DNA from: Saccharothrix luteola
GTDB lineage: Bacteria; Actinomycetota; Actinomycetes; Mycobacteriales; Pseudonocardiaceae
Assembly (NCBI RefSeq): GCF_020859565.1
Contig: NZ_JAJHUO010000016.1
Location: 73,269-137,268 of the forward strand
Direction of reading: 5' to 3'
Length of the DNA: 64,000 nucleotides
Made by a program: the position numbers and the translations under genes. This document shows positions 30,494-39,601 of the stretch, piece by piece. Numbering within the stretch: the stretch's first letter is position 1; each line of letters begins with the position of its first letter. The notes beneath the pieces were generated by a model. The model had not been told where the DNA came from. It ran no database searches and saw only the letters and a list, made by a program, of their open reading frames with translations.

Positions 30494-32799
30494 CCGCGGC
30501 CGGGGTGGACCAGGAACGGGTTCGAGCCGTCGGACCAGCCGAGGAACCGCAGACCTGAGCCGTGTCGCGCCGTGCCGGCCGCCGTGAAACGGCCGCCGTG
30601 GAGCACGTGCAGCAGACCGTCGACCGCCGGCTGGAGCACGGTGCCGCGCACCTCGCCCGCCAGCCTCTCCGCCTGGGAGAGCCGCACGGCCGGCTCGCAG
30701 AAGCTGAGCAGGAACAGGGCCTGCCGCCACGCGTAGGCGGCGTTCTTCACCTGGATCAACGCCGCGTGCCGGTGGTCCGGGCGCTGGTCGAACCGGCGGA
30801 CGAGCCAACCGAACGCGCGCCACGCCAGCTCCGGCGCGCGTTCGCGCACCTCGTCGGTCAGGTCCAGGCCGTCGATCAGCACGGCGAGGTTGTGCGTGGT
30901 CAGGATCTGGCTCTGCTCCAGCACCATGCCGTTCGCCGCGACCGAGCCACCGGAGGTGCCCGCCCGCTCCCGGCACAGCGCCGCGAAGTCCGGCGCGGTC
31001 CGCTTGCCCCAGTGCAGCACCGTGCGCGGTGGCTCGGACCAGTCCGCCGGCAGGTCGTAGTAGTTCGCGTAGGGGGTGTCGGCCAGCAGCCGGCTCGCCA
31101 CCACCGCGGCGTCACGCCACTTGGTGGTGAAGCGGCCCGTGAAGATGTCCGCGGCCACCTCCTCCACGAGCGGCAACTCCAGCGCGGCCTGCTTCGCCAG
31201 CGCGCCGAGCTCGGTCACCAGCGGGTTCGGCAGCAGCGCGTGCGGGAACGCGGTCAGCGCCAGCATCGTGACCTGCCGCAGCGCGCCGCAAGCCGCCGCG
31301 GCGCCGTCCGGCCGAGGTGACCGGTGCGGCTCCAGCGCCCGCACCCACGGCAGCTCGGTGAACCGCACCTGGTGTTCGAGGTTGAGCAGCAGCAGGCCGC
31401 GACGACGCCGGAACGCCGTGTAGGTCTGCTCGTACAGCCCTGCCACGACCGGGTCGTCGATCGCCGTGCCGAGCAGCCGCGAGGTGAGCTGCGGCAGCAC
31501 GAGGGCCAGCGTTTCCCCCGACGTGATCACGCCGAGGCGCACCAGCTCGTCCGCCGGTGCTTCGAGCGCTCGCGCCGCCTTGTGCACCAGGCGGTCCGGC
31601 ATCGTCGTGCCGCGGGGGACCTCGGCGGTCGTCTCGGCTTCGGACACCGGGGCCGACGCGACGTCGAGCGACGGCAGGCCGCCGTCGGCCGGGTACCGGT
31701 CCAGCCTGCTCGCGAGCACGCCGGCGAGCGCGGCCCTGGTCGGCGCCGCGACGGACGCCGCCCCGGCGGTGCGCCACGCGTCGCGCCGGTCGGAGTCCGG
31801 CGCGCCCCGGCGGCTCACCGTGTTCGCGATGGCGCGGCGGAGCCGGCCGACCTCCCGCGCGGTGAGCGCGTCGCTGCCGTCCGGACAGGACTCCAGGGCG
31901 TGGCGTAGTCTCGCGAAGTTGTGCTTCGGGTGGGCCTGCCTGCCCGAGAGCGGGTGGGTGCGGGACGCCTCGGCGAAGTCCGCGAGCCACTGGGCCCTCG
32001 CCGCCGCCCACTCGGCCGGCCACGTGCGACACGGCCAACCGCCGCGCACGGTCCCGTCCGCGGCGAGGTGCGGCAGCTCGCCGTCGACGGTGCGGCACCA
32101 CAACGCGACCAGCCGGTCGTACAGCGGGTCCCACACGGTCACCGTGTCGCGCATGGTGGCGATCCGCGCCGGCACCCGCACGGAGCGCAGCGACGCGGCG
32201 GCGTCCTTCACCGACGTGAGGCGGACGGCGGAGTCCGACGGCCGGGCGATCGGCGCGAAGCGCGGCGTCAGCCGAAGCCGGTGCATCAGCGGGCGCAGTT
32301 CGGCGATCAGGTCGAGGGCCTGCTCCGGGAAACCCGTGTCCAGCAGCAGCGCCACGACCGGCAGCGCCGCGTCCTCCGGCACCTCGACCCGGAAGCGCCC
32401 GCCGCGGATCGCGTCCAGCAGCTCGGCCTGGCCCGCGTCGCCGAGGTACCAGAGGTTGAGCCGTTCCCGCGCGTTCCGGCCGGGCACGTCGTCCGGGAGG
32501 GACGCGACGCGCGCCGTCTCGTCCTCGGACAACGGCGCCTCGGCCAGGTACCGGCCCGTCGCGAAGCCGCCGTGCGCGACTTCGAGCGTCACCCACGCCG
32601 GGGTGTTCGCGACAGGGGTGCGGGAGCCGACCGCGAGCGTGCCGTCGGCCATCCCGTTGACGACGTCCTCCCAGCGCCGCACCTTGCGCAGCGCGCGCTC
32701 ACCGTCGGCCTCGCCGTGCGCGGAGGCCACCGCGTCCAACGCCCGCGCCAGCTGACCGGTCGCGTAACCGGGGGAAGCGGTGCGGAACTGGTCGGACAC
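30490..32799 (-). CDS. Large protein of unknown function
   Basis: 769-aa protein I do not recognise. It is mostly helical, without a signal peptide, clear membrane segments or nucleotide-binding motifs. Trp/Arg-rich stretches such as RTWPAEWAAARAQWLADF and LAWRAFGWLVRRFDQRPDHRHA recur. Amino acid use is normal for the genome, so it is a real gene. The open frame continues to 32952 through a tRNA gene; the GTG at 32799 is preferred because it lies just beyond the tRNA and starts protein-like sequence. Confidence 0.75.
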   Translation of the reverse strand: MSDQFRTASPGYATGQLARALDAVASAHGEADGERALRKVRRWEDVVNGMADGTLAVGSRTPVANTPAWVTLEVAHGGFATGRYLAEAPLSEDETARVASLPDDVPGRNARERLNLWYLGDAGQAELLDAIRGGRFRVEVPEDAALPVVALLLDTGFPEQALDLIAELRPLMHRLRLTPRFAPIARPSDSAVRLTSVKDAAASLRSVRVPARIATMRDTVTVWDPLYDRLVALWCRTVDGELPHLAADGTVRGGWPCRTWPAEWAAARAQWLADFAEASRTHPLSGRQAHPKHNFARLRHALESCPDGSDALTAREVGRLRRAIANTVSRRGAPDSDRRDAWRTAGAASVAAPTRAALAGVLASRLDRYPADGGLPSLDVASAPVSEAETTAEVPRGTTMPDRLVHKAARALEAPADELVRLGVITSGETLALVLPQLTSRLLGTAIDDPVVAGLYEQTYTAFRRRRGLLLLNLEHQVRFTELPWVRALEPHRSPRPDGAAAACGALRQVTMLALTAFPHALLPNPLVTELGALAKQAALELPLVEEVAADIFTGRFTTKWRDAAVVASRLLADTPYANYYDLPADWSEPPRTVLHWGKRTAPDFAALCRERAGTSGGSVAANGMVLEQSQILTTHNLAVLIDGLDLTDEVRERAPELAWRAFGWLVRRFDQRPDHRHAALIQVKNAAYAWRQALFLLSFCEPAVRLSQAERLAGEVRGTVLQPAVDGLLHVLHGGRFTAAGTARHGSGLRFLGWSDGSNPFLVHPGRG

Positions 32800-32820
32800 G
32801 GTGGACTCCACGGTTGGCGG

Positions 32821-32892
32821 ACATGGAGGCGGGAATCGAACCCGCGCCCTCCCCGTCCGGAGCGGGGCGATCTGCCACTGATCTACTCCATG
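32821..32892 (-). tRNA. tRNA-Arg(CCG), atypical body
   Basis: A 72-nt cloverleaf on the minus strand: acceptor CATGGAG/CTCCATG, D arm GATC-AGTGGCA-GATC, anticodon stem CCCCG/CGGGG with loop CTCCGGA (anticodon CCG, reads CGG), T arm GCGGG-TTCGATT-CCCGC. CCA is not encoded. The first base C, the U73 discriminator and the D and T arms look more like a tRNA-Gly body than standard tRNA-Arg. All stems pair fully, so it is probably functional, but its identity in the cell is uncertain. Confidence 0.75.
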
Positions 32893-32984
32893 AGGTGGCG
32901 GGATCGTATCGGCCGCGCACGCCCGTCGCTCCCGATTTACCGTTGTCCGCACGTTGATCGGGGCATTGCGGTTGGATCGGGCGG

Positions 32985-33629
32985 ATGACGGATCGGATCT
33001 CGCCGCGGCAGTTCCACGAGGCCGAGGGCGTCGAGGACTGGCGGGTGCTGTTCTCCGGGGCGTGCGCCCACTTCCGGGTCGACTCGTTCACGGCGGGCGT
33101 CGCCTTGGTGGACGCCATCGGCGGGCTGGCCGCGGGCCGTGACCCGGAGGTCGACCTCCGACCGGCAGGCGTGACGGTGTGCCTGCCGCCGGTGGGTTTC
33201 GGCGGCCAGGACCGAAGAGACGTCGAGCTGGCCCGGCGGATCTCGGCGGCGGCGCGCGAGCTGGGCCTGCCCGCCGACCCGTCCGCCGTGCAGGCCGTGC
33301 AGATCTCCGTCGACGCGCTCGTGAGCGCGACGGTGATGCCGTTCTGGCGGGCCGTGCTCGGGTACGAGCAGGTCGGTGACGAGGACCTGCTCGATCCGCG
33401 TCGCCGGGGACCGTCGCTGTGGTTCCAGGGGATGGACGCGCCGCGTCCGCAGCGCAACCGGATCCACGTCGACGTCTCCGTGCCGCACGACCAGGCGGAG
33501 GCGCGGGTCGCGGCCGCGATCGCCGCCGGCGGGCGTCTCGTGAGCGACCGGCACGCGCCCGAGTGGTGGACACTGGCCGACGCCGAGGGCAACGAGGTCG
33601 ACGTGGCCACCTGGGTGGGCCGCGAGTGA
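32985..33629 (+). CDS. Pterin-dehydratase-like / VOC (glyoxalase) fusion protein
   Basis: 214-aa protein. The N-terminal half (WRVLFSGACAHFRVDSFTAGVALVDAIGGLA) resembles 4a-hydroxytetrahydrobiopterin dehydratases; the C-terminal half is a VOC domain (FWRAVLGYEQVGDEDLLDPR, NRIHVDVSVPHDQAEARV, WWTLADAEGNEVDVATW). This fusion is common in actinomycetes; the substrate is unknown. Confidence 0.85.
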   Translation: MTDRISPRQFHEAEGVEDWRVLFSGACAHFRVDSFTAGVALVDAIGGLAAGRDPEVDLRPAGVTVCLPPVGFGGQDRRDVELARRISAAARELGLPADPSAVQAVQISVDALVSATVMPFWRAVLGYEQVGDEDLLDPRRRGPSLWFQGMDAPRPQRNRIHVDVSVPHDQAEARVAAAIAAGGRLVSDRHAPEWWTLADAEGNEVDVATWVGRE

Positions 33630-33636
33630 CCGCCAC

Positions 33637-33918
33637 ATGTCGCCGCCGATGGTTCGTCGGCCCGGAACAACTTGTGCGATGGGTGAGGCGATCAACGGCC
33701 CGGGCGGCTACTTCGGCTGGAACCTCGACGCGCTCGACGAGTGCGTCACCGGGCAGTTCGGCGCACACCCACCGTTCCGACTGGTGTGGCACGACTCGGC
33801 CATCGCAGCCGACCGCCTGGTCGTCGGCCACGACCGGCGCAAGCCTGCTCCGGCGATTCCCTTGTCATACCTGCTCGACATGTTGTCGGAACACCACATC
33901 GAGGTCGACCTGCGCTGA
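33637..33918 (+). CDS. Barstar-like protein
   Basis: 93-aa protein. GPGGYFGWNLDALDECV is the barstar core that blocks barnase-type ribonucleases. The first beta strand, usually before this core, is poorly matched, so the N-terminus may be degenerate. No ribonuclease toxin gene is next to it. An orphan immunity protein is the likely reading. Confidence 0.65.
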   Translation: MSPPMVRRPGTTCAMGEAINGPGGYFGWNLDALDECVTGQFGAHPPFRLVWHDSAIAADRLVVGHDRRKPAPAIPLSYLLDMLSEHHIEVDLR

Positions 33919-34138
33919 ACCGCCGCCCGTCCACCCCGACCGCAGGCTCAGGACAGGCCAGGCTGTGGCGACGACCGCCGCGCTTCTGCCCGGTGGTCAC
34001 ACACGCGTGCGCGTCAGATCGAGGTTCGACGTCCGGCAACTGATCGCTGTCGATCAGCCGGATGATCCGTGGCTTCCACGACATGAGTCGATATGCGGTC
34101 ATGCCGATGTGCGTACGCGGTGTAGTTCAGGTCGTAGT

Positions 34139-34477
34139 GTGAGGGTCGTGGAACCTGCGCCGGCCAACGGGGATGACTGCGATCTCGCCGCCACCGCGGT
34201 CTGCTGGCTCACCGACGAGCCCCAGCCCGGCCTGATCCTCGTGGAGTTGACCGACGTCCGGGGAAGGTCGCACCAACTGGTCGGCAAGGTCGCCTACTTC
34301 GACAACGGCGACGACCTGACGCCGGACGCGGCCTATCCGAGGCCGGCCCTCGTGCGATGCACGATCGACCACGTGCACCACGACGTCGCCACGGTCAGCA
34401 CCCGATGGGTGAGCGATCGCCACGGCGAGCCCTTCGTGTTCGACGTCTCTGTGACCGCCCTCCAACCGATCCCCTGA
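34139..34477 (+). CDS. Hypothetical protein
   Basis: About 112 aa, starting at GTG 34139 or 34148. It is rich in acidic residues and reads as a small all-beta globular protein (PGLILVELTDVRGRSHQLVGK, RPALVRCTIDHVHHDVATV). I recognise no family; its size and setting among barstar and other small genes suggest an immunity-type protein, but this is a guess. The preceding 220 bp hold nothing I can identify. Confidence 0.55.
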   Translation: MRVVEPAPANGDDCDLAATAVCWLTDEPQPGLILVELTDVRGRSHQLVGKVAYFDNGDDLTPDAAYPRPALVRCTIDHVHHDVATVSTRWVSDRHGEPFVFDVSVTALQPIP

Positions 34478-34581
34478 ACAGCGAACCGGTCGGGTGACCG
34501 GTGCCGTGAACGTCCGATGCCGCCGCCGAGCGGACATCCGCTGACCTTGAACTCCGGGTACGCACCCGCCACGATGACGCG

Positions 34582-34995
34582 GTGAACGCGACCTGGAGCC
34601 TGCGGTTGATCGGGTACTGGCTCGGTCCTGAGGCACCGGATTGGCCTGACGTCCGGTCGTTCGTCGATCACTCGCCCGACCCCGTGCTGCGCGATCGAGT
34701 GGTGGAATACCTTCGGGGCGGGAGCGTGTTCGTCGCCGCCGCCGGCACGTCACTTTGTCGCATCTGCGGGCAGGCGAACGGTAGTGCGGAGCTGACGGAC
34801 GGCGTTCGGTTCGTCTGGCCGGAAGGTCTCGCGCACTACGTCGAGGCGCACGACGTCAGACTGCCGGCCGAAATCACCGCGGCGATGGACATTCTCCCGC
34901 GGCCGGTGGACGTCACCGAGTTCGAGCGCCGCCTGCTCGACAGGAACGAGCTGGTCGTCGACGTGGACTGGTGGCGTGACCTCAGGGAGCGCTGA
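34582..34995 (+). CDS. Conserved hypothetical protein with CxxC
   Basis: 137-aa protein. SLCRICGQANGSAELTDG and VWPEGLAHYVEAHDVRLP form a pattern seen in many actinomycete hypothetical proteins; the single CRIC motif may bind metal with distant ligands. Function unknown. ATG or GTG start at 34582. The following 248 bp hold nothing recognised. Confidence 0.7.
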   Translation: MNATWSLRLIGYWLGPEAPDWPDVRSFVDHSPDPVLRDRVVEYLRGGSVFVAAAGTSLCRICGQANGSAELTDGVRFVWPEGLAHYVEAHDVRLPAEITAAMDILPRPVDVTEFERRLLDRNELVVDVDWWRDLRER

Positions 34996-35243
34996 AGCCC
35001 TGGCACGCGGGACGGGTTCGACCGCGTCGTAGTCGGGTGGTGAGCCGGCAAGGCGGCACCCGCTGCTCCGACGTCCGCTCCTGCCGATTCACGGTGGACC
35101 AGCTGGTAAGGCCCGCTCCCGCACCGTCCGGTGGACGACAAGCCCTGAGCTCAACCTGACGGGTGGATGTCCCCTCTCGGCGTCGCACCCGATCGGGGTG
35201 CGGGAGCTGACAGCCGTCGCGCGGTTGCGGGAGGCTGACCCGT

Positions 35244-36497
35244 ATGACAGGGGTGTTCGCGGTCATGTCGGCGTTGGTGTCGCTCCTGACCGTCCCGCTT
35301 CCCGCCGGTACGGGTGTGGTGGTCGACTCGGACCGGTCGGTGGCCTGGCACGGCTCGGTCGGACGGGACGACCGGCGGGCCCGGGACGTGCCCGAATGCC
35401 GGGTGGGGTGTGACCGGGTCGAGGTGGTGGTGCGGCTGCCCGCGCGGTTGCGGGACCGGCCCGGTGGGGTCGAGGTGGCGATCCGCACGGTCGGTGCCAC
35501 GGTTGACGACAGCCTGGGTTTCGCGGTCTACGAGCGCGGTCGCCGGATCGCGCTCACCGAGGCGCAGATCGGCACGTCCCGCTCGGTCTGGCTGCCCAAG
35601 GCCACCGCCCGCTACACCGTCTACGTCTTCCAGAACCCGTTCGTGCCCGAGTTGGCGTCACCCACCGTGCGGTACGAGGGGTTGGTGGAGAACGAGGATT
35701 CCCCCGTCGAACCCGCGCCGCGCGACCTCCTGCCCAACCTGGAGGCGCTGCCGCAGCGGTTCGCGACCTTCGACACGCCGCCGCCGATCTTCGGGGACGC
35801 GGCCGAACCGGGCTCGTCGTGCTTCGGCAGCGAGGTCGAGGAGCAGCACGCGCGGTTGTGCCTGCGGTTCGGCCAGGCCATGGCCAACACCGGCGAGGGG
35901 CCGGTGGACGTCCGCTACCGCACGCCCGCCGGGCAGCGGCCCGACGAGGTGCCCGGCGTCCAGCGCGTCCACCGTTCCGACGGGACGTTCACCGAGCTCG
36001 CGTCCGTGGGCGCGATGCGCTACCACCCGATCCACTCCCACTACCACTTCGAGGACTTCTCCGTCTCCGAGCTGTGGGCGGTGGACGCCGACGGGCAGCC
36101 GACCGGGACCGCGCCCGCGGCCGTGGGGAAGAAGAACGGCTTCTGCATGGCCGACACCGAACTGGCGTGGTGGGACCGGAAGGGCAGCGCGCCCCAGAGC
36201 TACCCGGCGCCCCGCTGCTTCGCCCCCGAACCCGACTCGCCGCCCGGCGTCGACGCGTTCAGGAACGGCATCGCCCGGGGCTGGGCGGACGAGTACTGGT
36301 GGGCGCTCCCGGACCAGATGATCGAGGTCAGCGGTCTGGCGGATGGCACGTACGCGCTCGTCACCCGCGTCGACCCCGTGAACAAGCTGCGCGAGCTCGA
36401 CGAGAACGACAACTGCGTGCGCGTACCGGTCACGCTCGGCAACCTCGCCGGCGACACGCCGGTGGCGGCACTGGGCGCCTCGGCCGTGCCCTGCTAG
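35244..36497 (+). CDS. Secreted lysyl oxidase-like copper protein
   Basis: 417-aa exported protein with an N-terminal signal peptide (FAVMSALVSLLTVPLPAGTG). The copper motif HPIHSHYHFEDFSVSEL contains His-x-His-x-His as in lysyl oxidases; RGWADEYWWALPDQMIEV has the Tyr that becomes the LTQ cofactor in animal enzymes. The C-terminal DENDNCVRVPV is a CARDB-like strand. Bacterial homologues may oxidise peptidyl lysine outside the cell. The lysine partner of LTQ is not certain here. Confidence 0.85.
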   Translation: MTGVFAVMSALVSLLTVPLPAGTGVVVDSDRSVAWHGSVGRDDRRARDVPECRVGCDRVEVVVRLPARLRDRPGGVEVAIRTVGATVDDSLGFAVYERGRRIALTEAQIGTSRSVWLPKATARYTVYVFQNPFVPELASPTVRYEGLVENEDSPVEPAPRDLLPNLEALPQRFATFDTPPPIFGDAAEPGSSCFGSEVEEQHARLCLRFGQAMANTGEGPVDVRYRTPAGQRPDEVPGVQRVHRSDGTFTELASVGAMRYHPIHSHYHFEDFSVSELWAVDADGQPTGTAPAAVGKKNGFCMADTELAWWDRKGSAPQSYPAPRCFAPEPDSPPGVDAFRNGIARGWADEYWWALPDQMIEVSGLADGTYALVTRVDPVNKLRELDENDNCVRVPVTLGNLAGDTPVAALGASAVPC

Positions 36498-36712
36498 TGA
36501 TCGCGAGCAGTCGAGTGGCACGTCCGGTGCCACTGCCCCGCCGGAGTGGCTCCTCGTGCTCGGGTCCGCACTGCCCGTGCTTGGATGGCCGGCCAGGCCT
36601 CGTGCTGGCGGGCGGTCTTCTCCCAGAGCGCGGTCAGCTGTTCGGGCTGGATGTCGTCCAGCGGTATCCGGAACTCGGTCAGCGCCTCGGCGAACTCGTC
36701 CGGAGTGGACAA
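36494..36712 (-). CDS. Doubtful small ORF, 72 aa
   Basis: A TTG-started frame whose first 45 residues are helix-like (FRIPLDDIQPEQLTALWEKT) and whose tail is Arg-rich. It overlaps the lysyl oxidase stop by 4 bp on the opposite strand. No family recognised; it may be the end of a decayed gene. Confidence 0.3.
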   Translation of the reverse strand: MSTPDEFAEALTEFRIPLDDIQPEQLTALWEKTARQHEAWPAIQARAVRTRARGATPAGQWHRTCHSTARDH

Positions 36713-37299
36713 CGTGCGTCGATCGGCGCCGTGCGGCCCGGCGCGGGTGATCGTGCGCGCGCGGAGGGGCCAGCTCGTGGTCGTCGCGGTGGTGTTGAGC
36801 CACGAGCACTTGGTGCATCCGCCACGTCCCGGTGTCGAGGCGCTCCATCCGGTAGGTCAGCTTCCCCTGCCGGTGCGCACCCTCCCGCAACGGCAGCGGC
36901 TCGAGGAACGCGTCCCGCCGCACTCCGGCAGACCTGCACCGACGAACTCGACGACATCGACGCCGCCGCGATCGTCGGCGCCGGCGCCGGGGCCGTCCTC
37001 GCGGCCGGACAAACAGCCCTGCGCACCGGTCGACCCCTCGGCATCGCGATGCAGCGCGCCATCGACCTCGCAACCCGGCAACGGGAGTGACCACGGGCAA
37101 CAGCGGTGCCTGCGAACATGCCGCTGATCGGGCGTCGGCGAACGAACGCACGTACCGATGAGCGGATAGACGGGCGGCGTGCGGCGGAACGGCGCGTGTG
37201 TTCCGTGGGCTCGGTCGACTTGGCGGGAGGCGGAGACCCGATCGGGTGCAGCGGGTGCGGAAGGGCTAACGCCGATCGCCCGGCGGCGAGATAGGTGAT
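36713..37299. other. Gene-poor stretch with possible gene remnants
   Basis: No intact gene. On the minus strand about 36780-36920 reads KLTYRMERLDTGTWRMHQV in one frame, and on the plus strand 36938-37090 reads DAAAIVGAGAGAVLAAGQ up to a stop; both look protein-like but lack starts and continuity. Decay of two genes is the likeliest reading. The last 200 bp are upstream DNA of the NACHT gene. Confidence 0.35.
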
Positions 37300-39594
37300 G
37301 TGACGGGTTGGCGGCGGTGGGCGGTCGTGGCGGTCGCGCTGGTGGCCGTGGTGACCGTGCTCGTCCGTGCCCTCGGCTCCCCGAACGGGCTGCAGTCGGC
37401 GGCCAGTGTCGGCAGCCTCGTGGCGGCGCTGACGCCGCTCCTGCTCGGGCTCGTCCTCTGGGCGCGCCGGCCACCGCTCGTGACGCTCACGACCTCGACC
37501 GCGGAGCAGGCCGACGCCGCCCAGCGCCAGCTGGCGGGCCAGGTGCTCGGTCAGTGGCGCGACGAGATCGACGTCCGTCAGCTGGACGACCCGGGCCCGC
37601 TCGCGGTGCGCTGGCGGTTCACCGAGCTGGACGTCGCGGATCACGTCGAGCACGTCGCGCACGAGAGCCGGTTGCGCGTCCTGCTCGGTCGTGGGCGCCA
37701 CCGGTTCACGGGGCGGACCGACCGCATCGGCGACATCGCCGCGCGGTTCCGGGACCTGAAGCGCCGGCGGCTCGTGATCCTGGGCGAGCCGGGCACGGGC
37801 AAGACCACGCTGGCCTTGTTGCTGCTCCGCGAACTGCTCGACCACGCGGAGCCCGGTGAACCCGTGCCCGTGCTCCTCTCCCTGTCCGATTGGGATCCCG
37901 GCGCCGAGACGCTCCACGAGTGGCTGACCCACCGGCTGGCCGAGGACTACCCGGCGTTGCGCGCGACCGCGTTCGGTCCGGACGCCGCCCGCTCCCTGGT
38001 GACCGGGCGGCGGGTCCTGCCGATCCTGGACGGTCTGGACGAGCTGCCCGAGCGCGTCCGCCCAGCGGTGCTGCTGCGCCTGAACGAGGTCGCCGCGGAT
38101 CCGCTCGTGCTCACCTGCCGCACCGCGGAGTACCAGGCGGCCGTCACCGCGCCGGGCGGGGACGTGCTCACCGGCGGCGCGGTCATCGAGCCGGACCCGC
38201 TCACCCCCGCCGACGCCGCCGACTACCTCGCCGGGTGCCTCCCGCCGGGCGCCGCGGCCGACTGGCGCGGTCTGCTGACGACCCTCACCGGCGATCGGCG
38301 CGGCCCGGTCACCGAGGCGTTGTCCACCCCGCTGGCGCTGTGGTTGCTCCGCAAGGTCTACGTCGACACCGGCACGCACCCGGCCGAGCTGTGCGACCGC
38401 GGCCGGTTCCCGAGTGCGGACGCGGTGGTCGAGCACCTGCTCGACCACCTGGTGGCCGCGCTCGTCACCGTCAACCCGCCCCGCGACGGTGAGCACGTGT
38501 TCCGGCCCCGGCGGGCCTGGGAGCCGACCGACGCGACGAGGTGGCTGACGTTCCTCGCCCACCACCTGACCACGATCGGCAGCCGGGACTTCGCCTGGTG
38601 GCGGCTGCACCGCGCGGCGCGACACCGCGTCGCGGTCGCGTCGGGGCTCATCGCCGGAGTCGTGCTGGGGCTCGCGGTGGCGGTGGGCGAAGGGCTCCTC
38701 GTCGGGCCCGTCAACGGCGCTCTCCTCGGCCCCTTGGTCGGGCTCGTGTTCGGCTTGGTCGTCGGGTTCGCCCGCGGGCTCACGATCGGGCACGTGGCCG
38801 GTCTCGCGTTCGGGTTCAGCCTGCTGGGCGCCGCCGTCGGCGCGGGACTCGTCGCCGGTGAACCCGTGGTGGGACTGGTGTTCCTGGTCGCGGGCGGCAT
38901 CCCGGTGGTGATCGTCGGCGTGCTGGCGGCGCGGGCCGTCGGGTTCACCCCGCGGGAGACGCCGGCGTACGCGGATCTGCGGCTGCGCGGTCGAACCCGG
39001 TCGCTCGTGCGCGAGCTCACGAGGTGGGCCGGTGGTGGCCTGGTGCTCCGGTTCGTGCCCGGGTTCTCGGCCGGGCTCGTGTTCGGCGGCGTGCTCGGCG
39101 CGGCGGGCGAGACCTCCGACGGGCTGTGGTCCGGACTGGTGTTCGCCCTGGTGTTCGGAGGCGCCACCTGGCTCGCGGTCGGGCTGGTCGACTGGGCCGA
39201 GACCCCGCAGGCCGACGACCGGCCGCGGACTCCGGTCACCGCGTTCCGCCGCGACGTGCGGCTGGTGTGCCTCAAGGCGGTCGTGGGCGGATTCGTGATC
39301 GGCCTCGCGTTCTGGGTCCAGGACGTGATCGGCGGGACCTGGGGATCGCCGACCGGGCTTGTGGTCGGGGTCCTCGTCACCCTCGCGATCGCACTCGGGG
39401 TCGGGGCTCACCAGCCCAGCGGGCGGTACCTGGTGGCGGTGCTCGCGCTGCGTGCCCGCCGGCAAGTCCCCCGACGGCTCCTGGGTTTCCTGGACGACGC
39501 CCACCGGCTGGGCATCGTCCGCCGGACCGGTCCGGTGTACCAGTTCCGGCACGCGCGGCTGCAGGACCACCTCGCCCGGAAGTCCCTGCGATGA
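37300..39594 (+). CDS. Membrane-embedded NACHT NTPase
   Basis: 764-aa protein: two N-terminal membrane helices (about 7-24 and 35-55), a linker, a NACHT-type STAND NTPase (P-loop GEPGTGKTT at 162-170, Walker B ILDGLDELP, then LTCRTAEY sensor) and a Gly/Val-rich C-terminal region with about eight membrane helices, ending in a cytosolic tail (YQFRHARLQDHLA). NACHT proteins in bacteria are linked to phage defence; the membrane C-terminus suggests a membrane-acting effector. GTG start at 37300. Confidence 0.87.
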   Translation: MTGWRRWAVVAVALVAVVTVLVRALGSPNGLQSAASVGSLVAALTPLLLGLVLWARRPPLVTLTTSTAEQADAAQRQLAGQVLGQWRDEIDVRQLDDPGPLAVRWRFTELDVADHVEHVAHESRLRVLLGRGRHRFTGRTDRIGDIAARFRDLKRRRLVILGEPGTGKTTLALLLLRELLDHAEPGEPVPVLLSLSDWDPGAETLHEWLTHRLAEDYPALRATAFGPDAARSLVTGRRVLPILDGLDELPERVRPAVLLRLNEVAADPLVLTCRTAEYQAAVTAPGGDVLTGGAVIEPDPLTPADAADYLAGCLPPGAAADWRGLLTTLTGDRRGPVTEALSTPLALWLLRKVYVDTGTHPAELCDRGRFPSADAVVEHLLDHLVAALVTVNPPRDGEHVFRPRRAWEPTDATRWLTFLAHHLTTIGSRDFAWWRLHRAARHRVAVASGLIAGVVLGLAVAVGEGLLVGPVNGALLGPLVGLVFGLVVGFARGLTIGHVAGLAFGFSLLGAAVGAGLVAGEPVVGLVFLVAGGIPVVIVGVLAARAVGFTPRETPAYADLRLRGRTRSLVRELTRWAGGGLVLRFVPGFSAGLVFGGVLGAAGETSDGLWSGLVFALVFGGATWLAVGLVDWAETPQADDRPRTPVTAFRRDVRLVCLKAVVGGFVIGLAFWVQDVIGGTWGSPTGLVVGVLVTLAIALGVGAHQPSGRYLVAVLALRARRQVPRRLLGFLDDAHRLGIVRRTGPVYQFRHARLQDHLARKSLR

Positions 39595-39601
39595 TCGTGC
39601 G

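Noticed and set aside
30490..32952. Longer N-terminus of the 769-aa protein
   Set aside because: The extension would code through the tRNA-Arg gene; the GTG at 32799 starts the protein-like part.
35658..37151. Minus-strand 497-aa frame opposite the lysyl oxidase-like gene
   Set aside because: Shadow frame; the plus strand has a signal peptide and copper motif.
32821..37300. Integrative element inserted at the tRNA gene
   Set aside because: No integrase, no direct repeat of the tRNA 3' end and no transfer genes were found.
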